NCBI RefSeq assembly: GCF_021155765.1
Contig: NC_060107.1
Coordinates: forward strand, 12,262,501 to 12,326,500
Origin: Diprion similis
Taxonomy: Eukaryota; Arthropoda; Insecta; Hymenoptera; Diprionidae
Length of the DNA stretch: 64,000 nt
Reading direction: 5' to 3'
Below, one piece after another: positions 27,618 through 38,893 of the stretch. Positions within the stretch are counted from its first letter, which is position 1, and each line of letters begins with the position of its first letter. Below the pieces are notes generated by a model that saw nothing but the letters and a program-made list of their open reading frames with translations, searched no databases and had not been told where the DNA came from. A program made the position numbers and the translations under genes.

Positions 27618-28389
27618 ATGAAGATGGTGCGTTCAGTAATCGTGATTCACACACATAAATATAACCAAAATCGAGCTCTTCATCATTCGGTTCAAGCTAC
27701 TTAGAACAGACTTCAAACTAATCATATTTTCACAAAAGCTACAAAAATCTGTAAAATCTTATCGACGATAAAATTTTTCGTTATTACAAACTGTTCAAAT
27801 TGATTCAATCAAGTAAAGATTATTTATACATTGATTTGACCGGTACTGCAGATGTATTCATTAGAGTAATTCATTTGAAGATACAAGAAGCTAATCAAAG
27901 TGATAAAATGAGCTATGAAGTTTAATTTGAAAAACACTCAGAGTCGATGAAAAAACGTGTTTGAATTATTTTATCTCCGTGTTCGACATTGGCAGAAAAT
28001 CGCTTTTTACTGTAGATCCATGAAACTCGAACGTGGTAGTAACAATTGGTAATAATTTGACCCATTGTGCGTTTCAGATAATCGCCTTCGCCGCCCTTGT
28101 GGCCGTCGCCATGAGCGCTTCAATCGATGCCGACCGCCTGGCTACGATCCAGGCTGAAGACCCCCAGGACAACACCGGGTTCTCAGACTACAAATATGGC
28201 TACCAACTATCGAACGGTGCGACCAGACAGGAGTCCGGCCAGCTGGTGAACCCCGGCAGCGAGGACGAGCACTACAATGTCGTTGGTAGCTACTCGTGGG
28301 TCGACCCGGTCACCAACGTGCAGTACGCCGTCAGATACACCGCTGACAAGGATGGTTTCCACCCCGAGGGCGACCATCTCCGAGCCTAA
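27618..28389 (+). CDS. Larval-type cuticle protein, RR-1 chitin-binding (CPR family)
   Basis: Secreted chitin-binding cuticle protein, paralogous to the gene at 21347-22785. Exon 1 (27618-27626) encodes only MKM; exon 2 is 28078-28389; the 451-nt intron is phase 0. The 106-aa product starts with a signal peptide (MKMIIAFAALVAVAMSA). It then has DNTGFSDYKYGYQLSNGATR, ESGQLVNPGSEDEHY, GSYSWVDPVTNVQYAVRY and TADKDGFHPEGDHLR, the complete RR-1 consensus. Codons in exon 2 are GC-richer than the surroundings, typical of a highly expressed gene. AATAAA lies at 28407-28412, only 18 nt past the stop. TATA and initiator upstream are clear. Confidence 0.94.
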
Positions 28390-28412
28390 TTTTCCGCCAT
28401 GTAAACAATAAA

Positions 28413-30431
28413 AACATGTGCAGAATTTAAAAACCGATTTTCGTCATTTCGACTTCCCGCTTCGGTGTTTTCAGAGAAAGAGAAAAGAGGACAAGGAAAT
28501 TGGTCATTGGAGTAATCCCGATCACGAAAAGTTGAATTTTCACTATATTTCCACGTTTTTGGGGTCTGAAGAATCATCTTCGTCGGTTTTCCCAGTACTT
28601 TTGCGATCTATTTCCTGTCTGGTGATATCTGGGGAATGATTTTGGTTTCAATCGACGCGGCTCTCCTAACCTTAAAACTGATTGTGAGTAGAGCTTGGAT
28701 CTGATCGGTTCGGTGATTTTCGAGTTATTCCAATAACAAGATCGAACAAAAATTCAAATGACAATGTGTCGAGGACGAGTCAATGGATTTTTATCATCTT
28801 AACTCACAACTGATAACATTTTGGACTGATGGGTGCGTTATTTCTCAAGCTATTGCGAATACAAATATTTTAAGATAATCTTACATGATGATATGTCGAG
28901 AACGGCTCGAAGAATATTGATGATTTTCGTCTCTCAGTGATACGGTTTTTTTTAAATTCGAAGTGGTTAGATCTTGGGTCGAGTATAAGGTTCAACAGTA
29001 TTTTAGTTGTTCAGAAAATCGATCTAAAATTTAATGAATGCGATATCTCGGCATCGTTTCAACGAATTCTTATGATTTTATGACTTATGATGACTTTAAC
29101 GCGACAGAGTCTACAATAGACTTCGCAATTTGATCTACTAAGGATGTCAATTTCGTGTGGACTGAACGTTGATCGTAAGCATTTCTTACCCGTCTTACCT
29201 ACTAGATAGTGCGGTATTCGAAAATCACTGATACATGTACGATAGGTACATATAAAATAGGCATTATATAATCGATGATTAAAGCAAGAGAGTTATATTA
29301 GACTGCACCATGGCCTTGACAATGGTGCGCTTTATCACGCAATGGGTTTACTTTCCAACGATCAGACACGTTCGAATAGCTCGTAGTTAGAAAGGTGCAC
29401 GTGTCGACTGAACCCTGCCCACGCATTTGGCCAGCGATTAATGGGACTAATTAGATCTCAAGTTTCATCACTTTCTTCCTTAGGTTCACGGGCATCTTAT
29501 TCATAAAAGTTTCATCATGATCTGCGGGGAAGGATAAATTCAAAACAGCTATCGGAAGTCCATGAATCTTACGCTACACACTGGGGTCATAACAACCCCA
29601 CGGCATGTCTATCGTAAATTCCACATAAAAACCATCCAAAATAATCTGAATAATGAAATATCGCAAAAATCGTTAATTCATTCTTTTTACAAAAATTCAA
29701 CTTCAATACCTTTTTTCGTCTCGCAATATCTGCATATTTTTTTCTTACATATCTGTATTGGAAATTCAGTGAGTTACGATATTTTGATTAGAATAATCTA
29801 TTTTCCGGTATTTTGTTGCTTTATGAATTTATTTTCATATTCAAAATTTTAATTTCCCTTGAAATATAATAGTTAAGAATATCTCAGAATTTTTTTCAAG
29901 TTATTTGAATCGATATATATCCGTTTCTGCGTGATTAATGATCTTGCGTGTGGGGTCTCTAGCGACACCAGCGTGACACCAGTGTTATACAGGTGGTGTA
30001 CAGACTAGAACTCTCATTCATTCCAGCCAGGACGATAGCTATAGTGTTGAGTGACGTGCTTCGATTACATGACTCATTCAATGTTTGCCGAACTGAAACG
30101 GTTTAAGTTGTAAGATAGTCGCTAAAAGCTAAATGTACATAGTATGAGAGTGTTAATGATTTTAATGGACTTGAGTAAACCTCACAAGTTGGTAAAAAAA
30201 CTGTTAGATTTTAACGGTAATATGAATATGGAGTAGAAAGTCAATTTAAACTTTTAGAAAGTTATAATGAAAACCGTTTTTTTGCCCGATGTTAGATCCT
30301 CCAATTCATATGATAGGTTATGTTGTCCTGCTACTGATGAGGCTCTTTTTTTACATCCATCGATAATCGTCGTTGCTACCTGCATCACAGCCATGACGTA
30401 ACGTTCATGTCATCCCATAATATCTCCTCTG
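28413..30431. other. Intergenic, nothing recognised
   Basis: AT-rich DNA downstream of the cuticle gene. I find no exon, RNA gene or clear repeat in it. Confidence 0.45.
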
Positions 30432-30599
30432 AACAACATCGGAAGAGACGATTCCAACTTTGGTTACGCACTCTCCGACAGTCACGTTAGGCGAGAGTTT
30501 AACCAGGCCAAGAACGCTGATTCCAAAAATGAGATACTTGCTGTCGAAGAGGACTTTTTTCACGTTGACCCTGAGTCGATGATGAAAGTCAACGATAAT
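30432..30599 (+). pseudogene. Decayed RR-1 cuticle protein fragment
   Basis: The plus-strand frame from 30432 reads NNIGRDDSNFGYALSDSHVR, then REF-Q--N--S-NE---V and ends HVDPES. It lines up without gaps to the functional neighbour at 28390-leftwards (NTGFSDYKYGYQLSNGATRQ ... VDP): shared Gly-Tyr, Leu-Ser, Arg-x-Glu, Gln, Asn, Ser, Glu, Val and Val-Asp-Pro at the same spacings. After VDP the chitin-binding half (YxVxYxADxxGF) is lost. No signal peptide exon was found. I read it as a relic of a third cluster member. Similarity is weak enough that chance is not excluded. Confidence 0.45.
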
Positions 30600-32289
30600 T
30601 GTTTATTTTCATTCGGCATTTACTGCGCTTGCAAATTTAGTGGTAGATTGTCCCGTGACTTTTTGAAATGTCGTAACTCGTGAGTTTGCTCATAATCAAA
30701 AACATCAACGACCTTTTCGATCGCGCATTGGACGATGTCTGTGATTGTTTAAACTTTGAAAAGATATGCATCATTGCTATTCTGAAAGCTTCAAGTAGTT
30801 CGCTTCTCAACACTGCACGTTGCATATAGCTTCTTGACCTTTCTCAAAATCGAGGTTCTTAAACACATATTATATGTATATGACATTCCACTCCAAACTG
30901 ACCTACGTCTGACGTCCATTATCGATGATTTTTTTTATTCTTAAGTATGGTGTACAAAAAGAACATCTTTCATCGGGTCTTAGATTTTTTGGTCCACAGG
31001 TTTTATTTTACTGCTCCTAAAACATGGAAACCCAATTATAGAATCGAGAGCCCAATCAATTGGCTTCAAGTTTTTCTTATAAATTCTTTGTTACACAGCA
31101 AAAATTTTGAGAGTAAGGTGAAAGTGGGCAAGGTTTTGGTTTAGAAGCTGCAGTGATTAAAAAACAAATGATTGAAAAGTGAGAAACATCGAATTAAATT
31201 TAAATTTTAAAAATACAAATTCGTGTTCTATTCGATTTGTCTTCATTTCCATTTTGGTCTAAAAATATTCGTTCGTTAACAAATAATCTATCTAAGTCAT
31301 TCCATTTAAGCTATCGATTCGATAATTGGGTTTTCATGTTTCAGCAAGTAGTGAAATCAAATCCGTGGTCTAAAAAATTTTAATCTCAGTGAAAGATGTT
31401 TTTATACAATACAAAAAATCGCCGATGAGGAGGGTCAGATGTAGATCGGTTTGGTGTGGAATGCCTCATATATAATTAAGGAATACCTCTAAGCTATGCT
31501 AATTTTCATAAATTAAGTTCATGCGTGTATAATGTAATATTGTGATGAGTTGAAAGTCGAGCTGGAGTATGGATGTAAATGTAAGCATTACTGGAATCCT
31601 TGGATTTTTACTGATATTAGCAGTTGCGTAATTCATACCTTGAAGACCATAAAAGAAGAGTTCGATATTTATACTTACAAGGAACATCAGTTTGGTGGTC
31701 CCCTTCTGATTTCGTTGAGACTCATGTATGTTATAGAACATTGAAAACTGAGAGACACGATTTTTTTTATCTGCGGAAAAACGATTTAGAGGGGTGAAAA
31801 CGATCCCCAAAAATGGGGACCCAACGACGTGATTTCCTGATGCGTGTGATGCATTTTTGCTATTTTCAAAGCTCAATAAATTATGGCATTAATACCGATT
31901 TACAGGAGACTTTTAAGACTAATTGGACTTTCGGGAACTCGAATAAAACAGCTAGAACGCCGTACTATCAACACCTACGGAAGTAGGACTAAATTTTCTC
32001 ATTTTTTGGTTCTAAATTTCGTAAAGTTAAAAAAAAAAAGAAGAGACAAAATTTTCTCGCTTGTCGAATGGGTCTCGCAAATGCGTATTTTAATCGAGTT
32101 GAGACTCTTCTCAGTTATTGCCCTTCTCAAAATAACCCAGTTGATATCGGTGTATTTTTATTTTTTTATTTTTGTAACACTTATCGTTAGTTGAAAATCA
32201 AAAGCCATGATCATCCTTATGGTGTTTCATTGACTAAAAATCATTTGTTCCCAGCATCTTATGAAATTTCCTCAACTGTCATGTGTAAA
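30600..32289. other. Intergenic, nothing recognised
   Basis: AT-rich spacer between the cuticle relic and the Helitron-like element. No exon or known repeat recognised. Confidence 0.45.
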
Positions 32290-32748
32290 TCTCTTTATAT
32301 ATAAAAATCCCGTGTCACGATGTTTGTTTACAATGAACTCCAAAAACCCTGAACCAATTTTGATGAAATTTCGCAAATGTATATTTCTTGGTTCAACTTG
32401 AGAGGCAGGATAGTTTGTATCCGGATAAGTGACTCTCAATATTTTTTATTGCAACTTTAAGGACTGTTCATAGGACTAAAGGGTAGTAAGTCATTTACAA
32501 GTTCCGTAAGTGTTTAATAGGTGGCGGTGTAAGTTAATCTGTCGAGTTCCATGAGTTTTTAATAGATGGCGGTGTGAGTCAATCTATTGACATCTGTATT
32601 AAGCATCTATCACCGCACTCAACATCCTGTTTTATCTAGTTTGTGTAAGTGTTTTTCATATAGTTGCATATCGGGGGCTTAGATTAGGTTCGGCTATAGG
32701 TTAGGTCATGAAGTTTGTACGAGGACGAAGCCGCTACGGGTCAGCTAA
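32290..32748 (+). mobile_element. Non-autonomous Helitron-like element, 459 bp
   Basis: The left end TCTCTTTATATATAAAAATC is followed by cccgtgtcacgatgtttgtt and ctgaaccaattttgatgaaa. The right end is acgaggacgaagccgc, tacgggtcag and CTAA. These are the hallmark ends of insect Helitrons: 5' TC, 3' CTRR, and the gacgaag-cgc subterminal block. The element lies between an A (32289) and a T (32749), as rolling-circle insertion requires. No Rep/helicase is present. Inside are two imperfect direct copies of a segment ending aatag(g/a)tggcggtgt (about 32494-32590). A shorter inverted copy (catctatcaccgcactcaac, about 32604-32623) follows. Confidence 0.75.
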
Positions 32749-33283
32749 TATACTATATATTTAATAGTATGTATAGCTTATCAAAATATAAATACACCCT
32801 AAAGGATCAAGTATTGATCGACAAAATCTGTTCTCTGCTTTATTGTCCCAGATAAGGTTACAGTCCTTGAATGTTGAGCAATCCAGTAAAATTTTGAGCT
32901 CACAAATGTTAATTTCGTCAATTTTCACGAAATATCTGATTAATCCCATTTAGTTTGGCATGACTTATCTTGTCTTGCGTCGATTCTGCAAAACAAAAGC
33001 GCGAATTTTTACGAAACTCAAACAGCTTATTGTTGGTTCATAAATAACAATAAATTGAATTCTGTAAGTACATTAGATATCAAAGTTAAAAATTGACTAC
33101 TGCAAAGTCACCGACTAAATGTTCGATTCTATCTTTGCAATTTGGCGTGAATTGTATCGAAATAAATAATAATAGTAAAAATCACAGTGTAGACCAGCTC
33201 AGTTACATAAACCTGCTACCATATTATCGCTAATCCAGGTTTGCAATATATTAGTTATATAATCGTATGGAGTCGCATTCGCC
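32749..33283. other. Probable 3' UTR and spacer of the PxDNIG-repeat gene
   Basis: Sequence downstream of the minus-strand stop at 33284. A minus-strand AATAAA at 32844-32839 would give a 3' UTR of about 440 nt. Nothing else seen. Confidence 0.4.
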
Positions 33284-35921
33284 TCATTGATATTGACAGT
33301 CGAACAATTCTCTGAACCGTTCACTTCTAACTACCGACAGATAGTAAGACAGCAAGAAATGCAAGTATAACAAAAGTACTGTAAGTTTACTGACAGTTTG
33401 AAGCGTTGCAGCTGGCTTTCCGGATAAATGCGATGGTGATTTTGGCGACGAGTCGATCTTCTTTACCGTTTGAGACTGTACAAAAGATTTCAAAGGATTA
33501 TGTTATAAAGTAATAAGATTAGAACAAATTCATGTGGATTACTTTCCTCGGACAGATGCTAATTAATGACACTAAAGGATTAATGTAACATATCATACCT
33601 TTACATTCTGAGATGCCAACGTTTTTGGCCCACTCGATCGACTCAGAGATTTTGCTGAAACGGAATGTACGTTTCACAGTATGCAATATTGTGGAAATAT
33701 TTCTGAAATATCAATATTTTGCAACGACAGCTTCTAGAATCATTGCATCAATATTGCTTTTTGTATATGCAAAAAAGTAAACACCAAAATGTTTCTACTG
33801 GGTACGTGCAACATTTTGGAAACGTTGCTGGAATGTTTCTGAAATATTTCGTAATGTGTCTGAAAGATTTTTAAATTTGCAAAGTTACGTTACTAAAATG
33901 TTTCAAGAATGTTACGCCCGAAATTTTTCAATGTTTGCCCAGTCGCGTTACTACGATGTTTCTGTAATATCGCACAAATTATGTCAAATATTGCGAAAAT
34001 TGCAAAATTACGTTGTTGCAATGTTTCTGCATTATAATATGCAGTTTGGTTCTAAAATCTGTTCCTCTGTAGTCAAGTTTCTGTTCTTACGCAAATGGCA
34101 ACAGGAGAAGCCGATATTATCCTTAGGAACGATTGGCCTCCGTGGTTGTGTTGGGTCGTGTTTTGGTCTTCGAATGTTGCTAATTCCGATGTCTGGCAAC
34201 TGAAAAATATTGCAAGTATCAGCTTTAACAGTAATTAAACAATAAGAGGACAAAAAGCATTCAATTGATAATTACTACTACAAAATGGGTATAACAGTGA
34301 AAACTTTCGTACCGTTGATTTGAACCGCGTTTTTCCACTTGGCACGATGCGTTTCTCAGATTCCCCTATAAACAATTATGAATTAACTGCCGATGTCTGT
34401 GTGTTCGATAAAAAAATCGGCGCCAAGCGCCATGAGATCGACATCATCAGAATTCTTTTCAAACTGTGAAAATTACCGAAAAAGTCCACATTGCCTTTAG
34501 TCATCATTGATTTAACTCCTTCGATTTTTAACCTTCCACCCGTGTTCGAACGACTTCGAATCTATGTAGTAACAAAATAACGACAATGAGTTAAAAATTA
34601 GCACTAGTAGTTACTGCAATTATGGCGTGTATATAAACGCAGTAAAATTTTCTAAAACCATGAATTTTCATGCGAAGAAAAATTCTTTTAAATGCAAGCT
34701 GTTCGAATTGTGCGAACTATTTTACGCCCAATAAGCAAAAGCGCACACACACCTTGTGTCGTGTCACCTGGCAGCCATCTTCGCCAGCTCGTAATCGGAC
34801 TTGTCTGATTTCCATGTCTTCTGTATGTTGATTATACGCGTGATTAATCTCTATTTCACCAAAACCAAGTTATTTAGACAAGAAATACTCAGTACAGAAG
34901 AAAACCATAAAACTTTTCTTCTATAAATAAAATAGTTACTGTTTATGTGTCGACAGGAATTTTCTAAATTGTCTTCGGGAGCATCACACCTGCCTCTTCC
35001 AGTTATCTTCGTACTCGTGAGTTGTACTTTTTGATTCTCTGGTGAAAGCGAAACGTCCTGTGCGAAGAAAACTCACATGTAAATCAAGAGTTAAATTGAA
35101 GATCGTGATGAAGACCCCAGAAAGAGCGATGGAAAATTGAGCATTCGATATTCTTATAAAAACAACCGTCTTACGTTAAATTTGACATAAGTTTCGTCCG
35201 ATGAGTCGTACTCCGATACTTCTGGAATATCCCGAAGCCTCATGCCTTCGACGCTGGGCAGACAGGCTATTCCAATGTTGTCTTTGGGTCCTGAATATCT
35301 TCGTCTTAGTCCCGTGAATTGCTCTGCATCTGTCAGTTCATTCCCTGAAATAGATATTTCTGAAAACTCGATCTTCAAAGTGCAGCCAACATCGCAGAAA
35401 CATTGCGACGATATTTTGACATCATACTTGCAGCATCGAAATTGTAGAAATATTGCAGCAATATTTCAATTTTCAAAATTCGATTAGAAAGAAAGTACAA
35501 TGCGTTTCGAATATTCGAAAAATTGCAAATTTACTTGGCTGCAATATTTCGGCAATATTTCAAATCTAGCAAAGATACGTAGTTACAATATTTGTCCAAT
35601 ATATCAAACTTTCCAAAATTCATGGCTGCAATGTTCCAAAAATATTTCCAACCCTGCAAAGTTACATAATTACTCCAATGTTTTGGCAATATTTTGTGCT
35701 TTGTGGGATATAAGGTGCGGATAAACAACATTTTTTCATCTAATATATAAAACTAACTTTATGTAGTATTCAGGGTAGTCGGTGAAGAGTAAAGGCATCT
35801 TACCTGCGGAAAACATACAGGAAATCCCAATATTGTCCCGGGGCTGGCAGATGCCACTTCTGAAGTGCACGCGTTTGGAACATTCGATGTCATTTGGCGG
35901 CGCCTTTGCATTTCTCACCAT
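33284..35921 (-). CDS. Unrecognised protein with three PxDNIG motifs and a hydrophobic tail
   Basis: I do not recognise this family. Minus-strand exons 35921-35804, 35344-35175, 34199-34091, 33654-33599 and 33475-33284 have GT-AG borders and matching phases (1, 0, 1, 0), giving 214 aa. The ATG context cacaATGG is good. Exons 1, 2 and 3 each carry one copy of a motif: QPRDNIGISC (26-35), GPKDNIGIAC (58-67), VPKDNIGFSCC (120-130). Residues 76-91 are acidic (RDIPEVSEYDSSDE). The last exon begins with a Ser/Lys/Pro-rich stretch and has a hydrophobic segment at about 182-200 (KLTVLLLYLHFLLSYYLSVV), then RSERFREL, so it may be membrane-anchored near the C-terminus. The stop lies at 33284-33286. The gene lies 370 bp downstream of the WD40 gene on the same strand. 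The phase-matched exons and repeated motif make a real gene likely; exons 4-5 are the less certain part. Confidence 0.7.
33690..34060. repeat. Imperfect tandem repeat of about 43-50 bp, dispersed family
   Basis: Successive degenerate copies of a unit like aaatttgcaaagttacgtt followed by gctgcaatgtttctgaaat lie within introns of the PxDNIG gene. The same unit recurs at about 35390-35710, 37315-37370, 47800-47960, 53200-53530 and 24060-24140. Copies are too diverged to count exactly by eye. Confidence 0.6.
35390..35710. repeat. Second block of the dispersed 43-50 bp repeat family
   Basis: Contains units such as ctagcaaagatacgtagtta, cttccaaaattcatggctgc-like and cctgcaaagttacataatta, each followed by caatatttg/caatgttcc. 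It lies in intron 1 of the PxDNIG gene and ends gcaatattttgtgctttgtg, an ending also seen near 37360. Confidence 0.6.
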
Positions 35922-36292
35922 TGTGCAAAGAACTTAGCGCTGCACTATCCGAATCTCACAAGGGACGACTTCTGCCACTTCGATGTTGGTGATCGATCAG
36001 GATGAGAAGATATTTTCTCTGGAAAATTCTCTTTGACAAAAGTTCTGAAATGAAGTGTGCCGATCATGGAAACAGAATTGACGTAAAGTTGTAACACTGA
36101 AGTAATGCGATTAATCGAAACATTTTGTGACAATTATATATGAGAGTGGCTAACCCTAAAATTTTTCGAATAAATCACGAATAATTATCACTCTGGTAAT
36201 GGTAATTTATTATAAAAAGAGAGCACCAACTTTCGTGCCAAATACTTAATGAAATACATTTACTATGCGGGTCAAAATATCATTTATCCTGA

Positions 36293-38280
36293 TCAACTGT
36301 AATCAGCAAGGCGTATCACAGATTCCATGCCACCGAAGACAATTGCCGACCGATTGCTGTCCAAGGCTACGATTGCTTTATTTACATGAAAGGATCCCAT
36401 TACCTGGATAAGAGTAAAAGAAAAATTGCCAAATACGGTATACTGAGGATAAGAAAACGAGCCACGAGTACTAACTTTTTTATCTTTAAGGCTGATAACT
36501 TCCACAGCACTGGTTCCGGAGCCACCGCATAAAACAGTGTCGCCGTATGGATCGCCGTCGAAGAATTGCACCGCGTAGAGAAACTCGCCGTCAAGTGTTG
36601 TCGGTCGGTTTTGGGGACTGATCGTCTCTATTAGCTTGCCGCTCGTCATATCCCAAAGCTGAAGACTGCCGCTGACGACCCAGGAGCCAGTTAGTATCCT
36701 AGAATCCTACTTAGCGAAATGGAAAACAGAAAAACATTACGGGTTCACTGAGCTGCAATAGTTTCGAAACTTACTCTGACATCTATGGCATCTCCGCAGA
36801 TATGAGGTCCTTTTATGACCCTAACAGATCCCAGGGTTGCTCTGGTGTCCCAAATCTAAGGGCCGATCAATGTGAAAATGATGCGTGATGAGTCGTAAAT
36901 TCATGCCTGAATGATTACCCTGACAGTGTCGTCCCAGCCACCGCTGATGAATACGTTTTGTTGCCCGTGGTGAAACCTCACAGCAAATACTCTCATTCTG
37001 TGATACTTGTTCACCTTGTCCTCTACCACGTCCGCCGCATTTTTTCTGTAGTTCGATATCATCTGGAAGAAATTTGAAGTTCGTAATTTGAGGTCCTTAG
37101 AAAATTGACATTAGAAATCACCTTTGCTGTTTCGATGTCGTATAGTCTTATCGCGGCATCCTTACCAGCTGATACTAAGTGTTCACCGGTAATATTCACG
37201 TCAATTGTGTTTATCTCGTTCTTTGGTTCTGGTGAAATAAATTGAAACGACGATATTGATGATTATCCCAATAGTTGTAATTATAGCTAGTCTGCAAACG
37301 CATGATACCCACAGAACACGAAATATTGCAGTAATATTAATGTTTCAGCAATATTGCGCGCTTTGTGATAACCCAAGGTTTCTCTAACCTACGATAAATC
37401 GAGAGAACTCGTAGGTGTTAGTAGTGCAGGTAAATATATTGCCGCAGGCACTGGACGCGTAAAATATTTCTGTTCGCGACGGATTAAATCGACAACACAT
37501 CACGGGGAATGATGACTCCATACTGCTACGAAGTGTCGCTTTAAGATCACCAGTGTCACCATTTCGGACCTGCGGACACAGAAAATAATGGGTAACTTTT
37601 TTGAAGACACGTCAGAATATTTGAATTCTTCAGGATGCTATCTGCATTCACGATCTAAACGACACATATAACCATTTAAACGATTACTACCTGGATACCA
37701 CCGGTGCCAAATGACGCCGCAAAGACTTCCCCGTTGGGAGAGAACCGTGCGCTGTAAAGGCCGTTGAAGGTTTCCGGAAACTTGACCTCGTTGGTTATCC
37801 GGCAGCGATTCTTCGATTGAGAAACACTGATTCTTGTCTTTTGGAGCCAGGTGTGTCGCCGCTGAAACTCAGCTGCGGTTATTCTCCGGTCGGTGTAGAA
37901 ATTGGGCTGCTTCACAATGGACACGCCCTTCGCTCGTTGTTTGTCCTATCCGAAATTGAAATCAACCCAGCATTATACACCTTGACATGCCGGAGAATGA
38001 AGAAAGTTAGTAAGTCACAATTATTACCTTAGCGTCGCTGGGCTCAGATAAACTCGTCATTTGACCCTTTGATGACTTCCGCGTCTGGACGGCTGAGGTT
38101 TATGAAATGAAAGAAAAGGTCATAGCCCGAGAAATCTGCACGCAGTGCCAACATAACCTGCTGACTGAATTCTATAACCGCTGAAAAAACCGATTGCATC
38201 ATACCTACTTCGGCAACTGGGATCTTGCCATCTTTATGGAGATGATGTTTGGGCTGTTTCCCGGTTAAAGCATCACCCAT
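36293..38280 (-). CDS. WD40-repeat protein, seven blades, family not recognised
   Basis: WD40 propellers act as scaffolds; the partner here is unknown. Nine minus-strand exons: 38280-38209, 38084-38028, 37945-37691, 37569-37389, 37228-37122, 37062-36919, 36855-36775, 36706-36476, 36403-36293. All borders are GT-AG and phases agree, giving 412 aa. The N-terminus (about 120 aa, with a Lys-rich start and RRITAAEFQRRHTWLQ) is followed by seven blade-like units. Blade ends include GIQVRNGDTG, LYDIETAK, VRIWDTR, LQLWDMTSG and VIRLADYS. Typical GH-to-WD spacing and SAGKDAAIRLYD and SGGWDDTVRIWD strands support the fold. Exon 2 (57 nt) is the least certain; an alternative start at MTSLSEPSDAK inside it is possible. 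It is head-to-head with the receptor gene (613 bp between ATGs). A minus-strand AATAAA lies at 36211-36206. Confidence 0.85.
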
Positions 38281-38893
38281 TTTCCGCTGAAATTTTTTTA
38301 CGTTAATTAAGGACGTTTGTACTGATTTTCAGTTAATGCGGGAAAAACAACAGGAAATCCTGGCCCATTATTATAGCCATACAAACAGTTTTGAGTGTTA
38401 TAGGGAAATCCGAGTGTGCTCAAAACGTACTTTATAAAACACCTACCGTCAATCAAGGCTGGTTCATTACGCTCGAGGCTCAAGGCTCAAAGTCAATTGC
38501 TATTGTTGTGACAAAATAAAATTGTGAAAAATGAGAGTCTATATTTCAAAATGAGTTTTTGTAGTCCACATGGACTAATTTTGTATGGTACGTATTAAGA
38601 TGAGCACACTTCTCTTTCCAATTTAGGTGAATTCCAAAATTTTGCATATTAGGCGTACACATCAGTCTGATTTGTTTTTCATTTCTACGTGTGCCTCTGA
38701 TCACGAACTTCACCCGCTGATTCCATAATTAACTCTTTTACAGACACAATTGAGATGGTTGACGACGGTTGTCCAAGGGACAGAGAGAGAGAAAGAGAGA
38801 CAGAGAGATTGGTCAGCGTATCGCACACGTCTGTTAGCAGAACGACAACTGGATGAAAGAACAGTCTAATGACATCGGGCCAACGCTGCAGTC
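38281..38893. promoter_or_regulatory. Shared upstream region of WD40 and nicotinic receptor genes
   Basis: The 613 bp between the divergent start codons must hold both promoters and 5' UTRs. It contains a GA-rich tract (about 38786-38809, agagagagaaagagagacag), a possible GAGA-factor-type binding stretch. No TATA box is obvious. Bidirectional function is inferred from layout only. Confidence 0.45.

Noticed and set aside
33475-33475. Joining PxDNIG exon 3 directly to exon 5
   Set aside because: It would shift frame and stop early. The 56-nt exon at 33654-33599 restores phase and has both splice signals.
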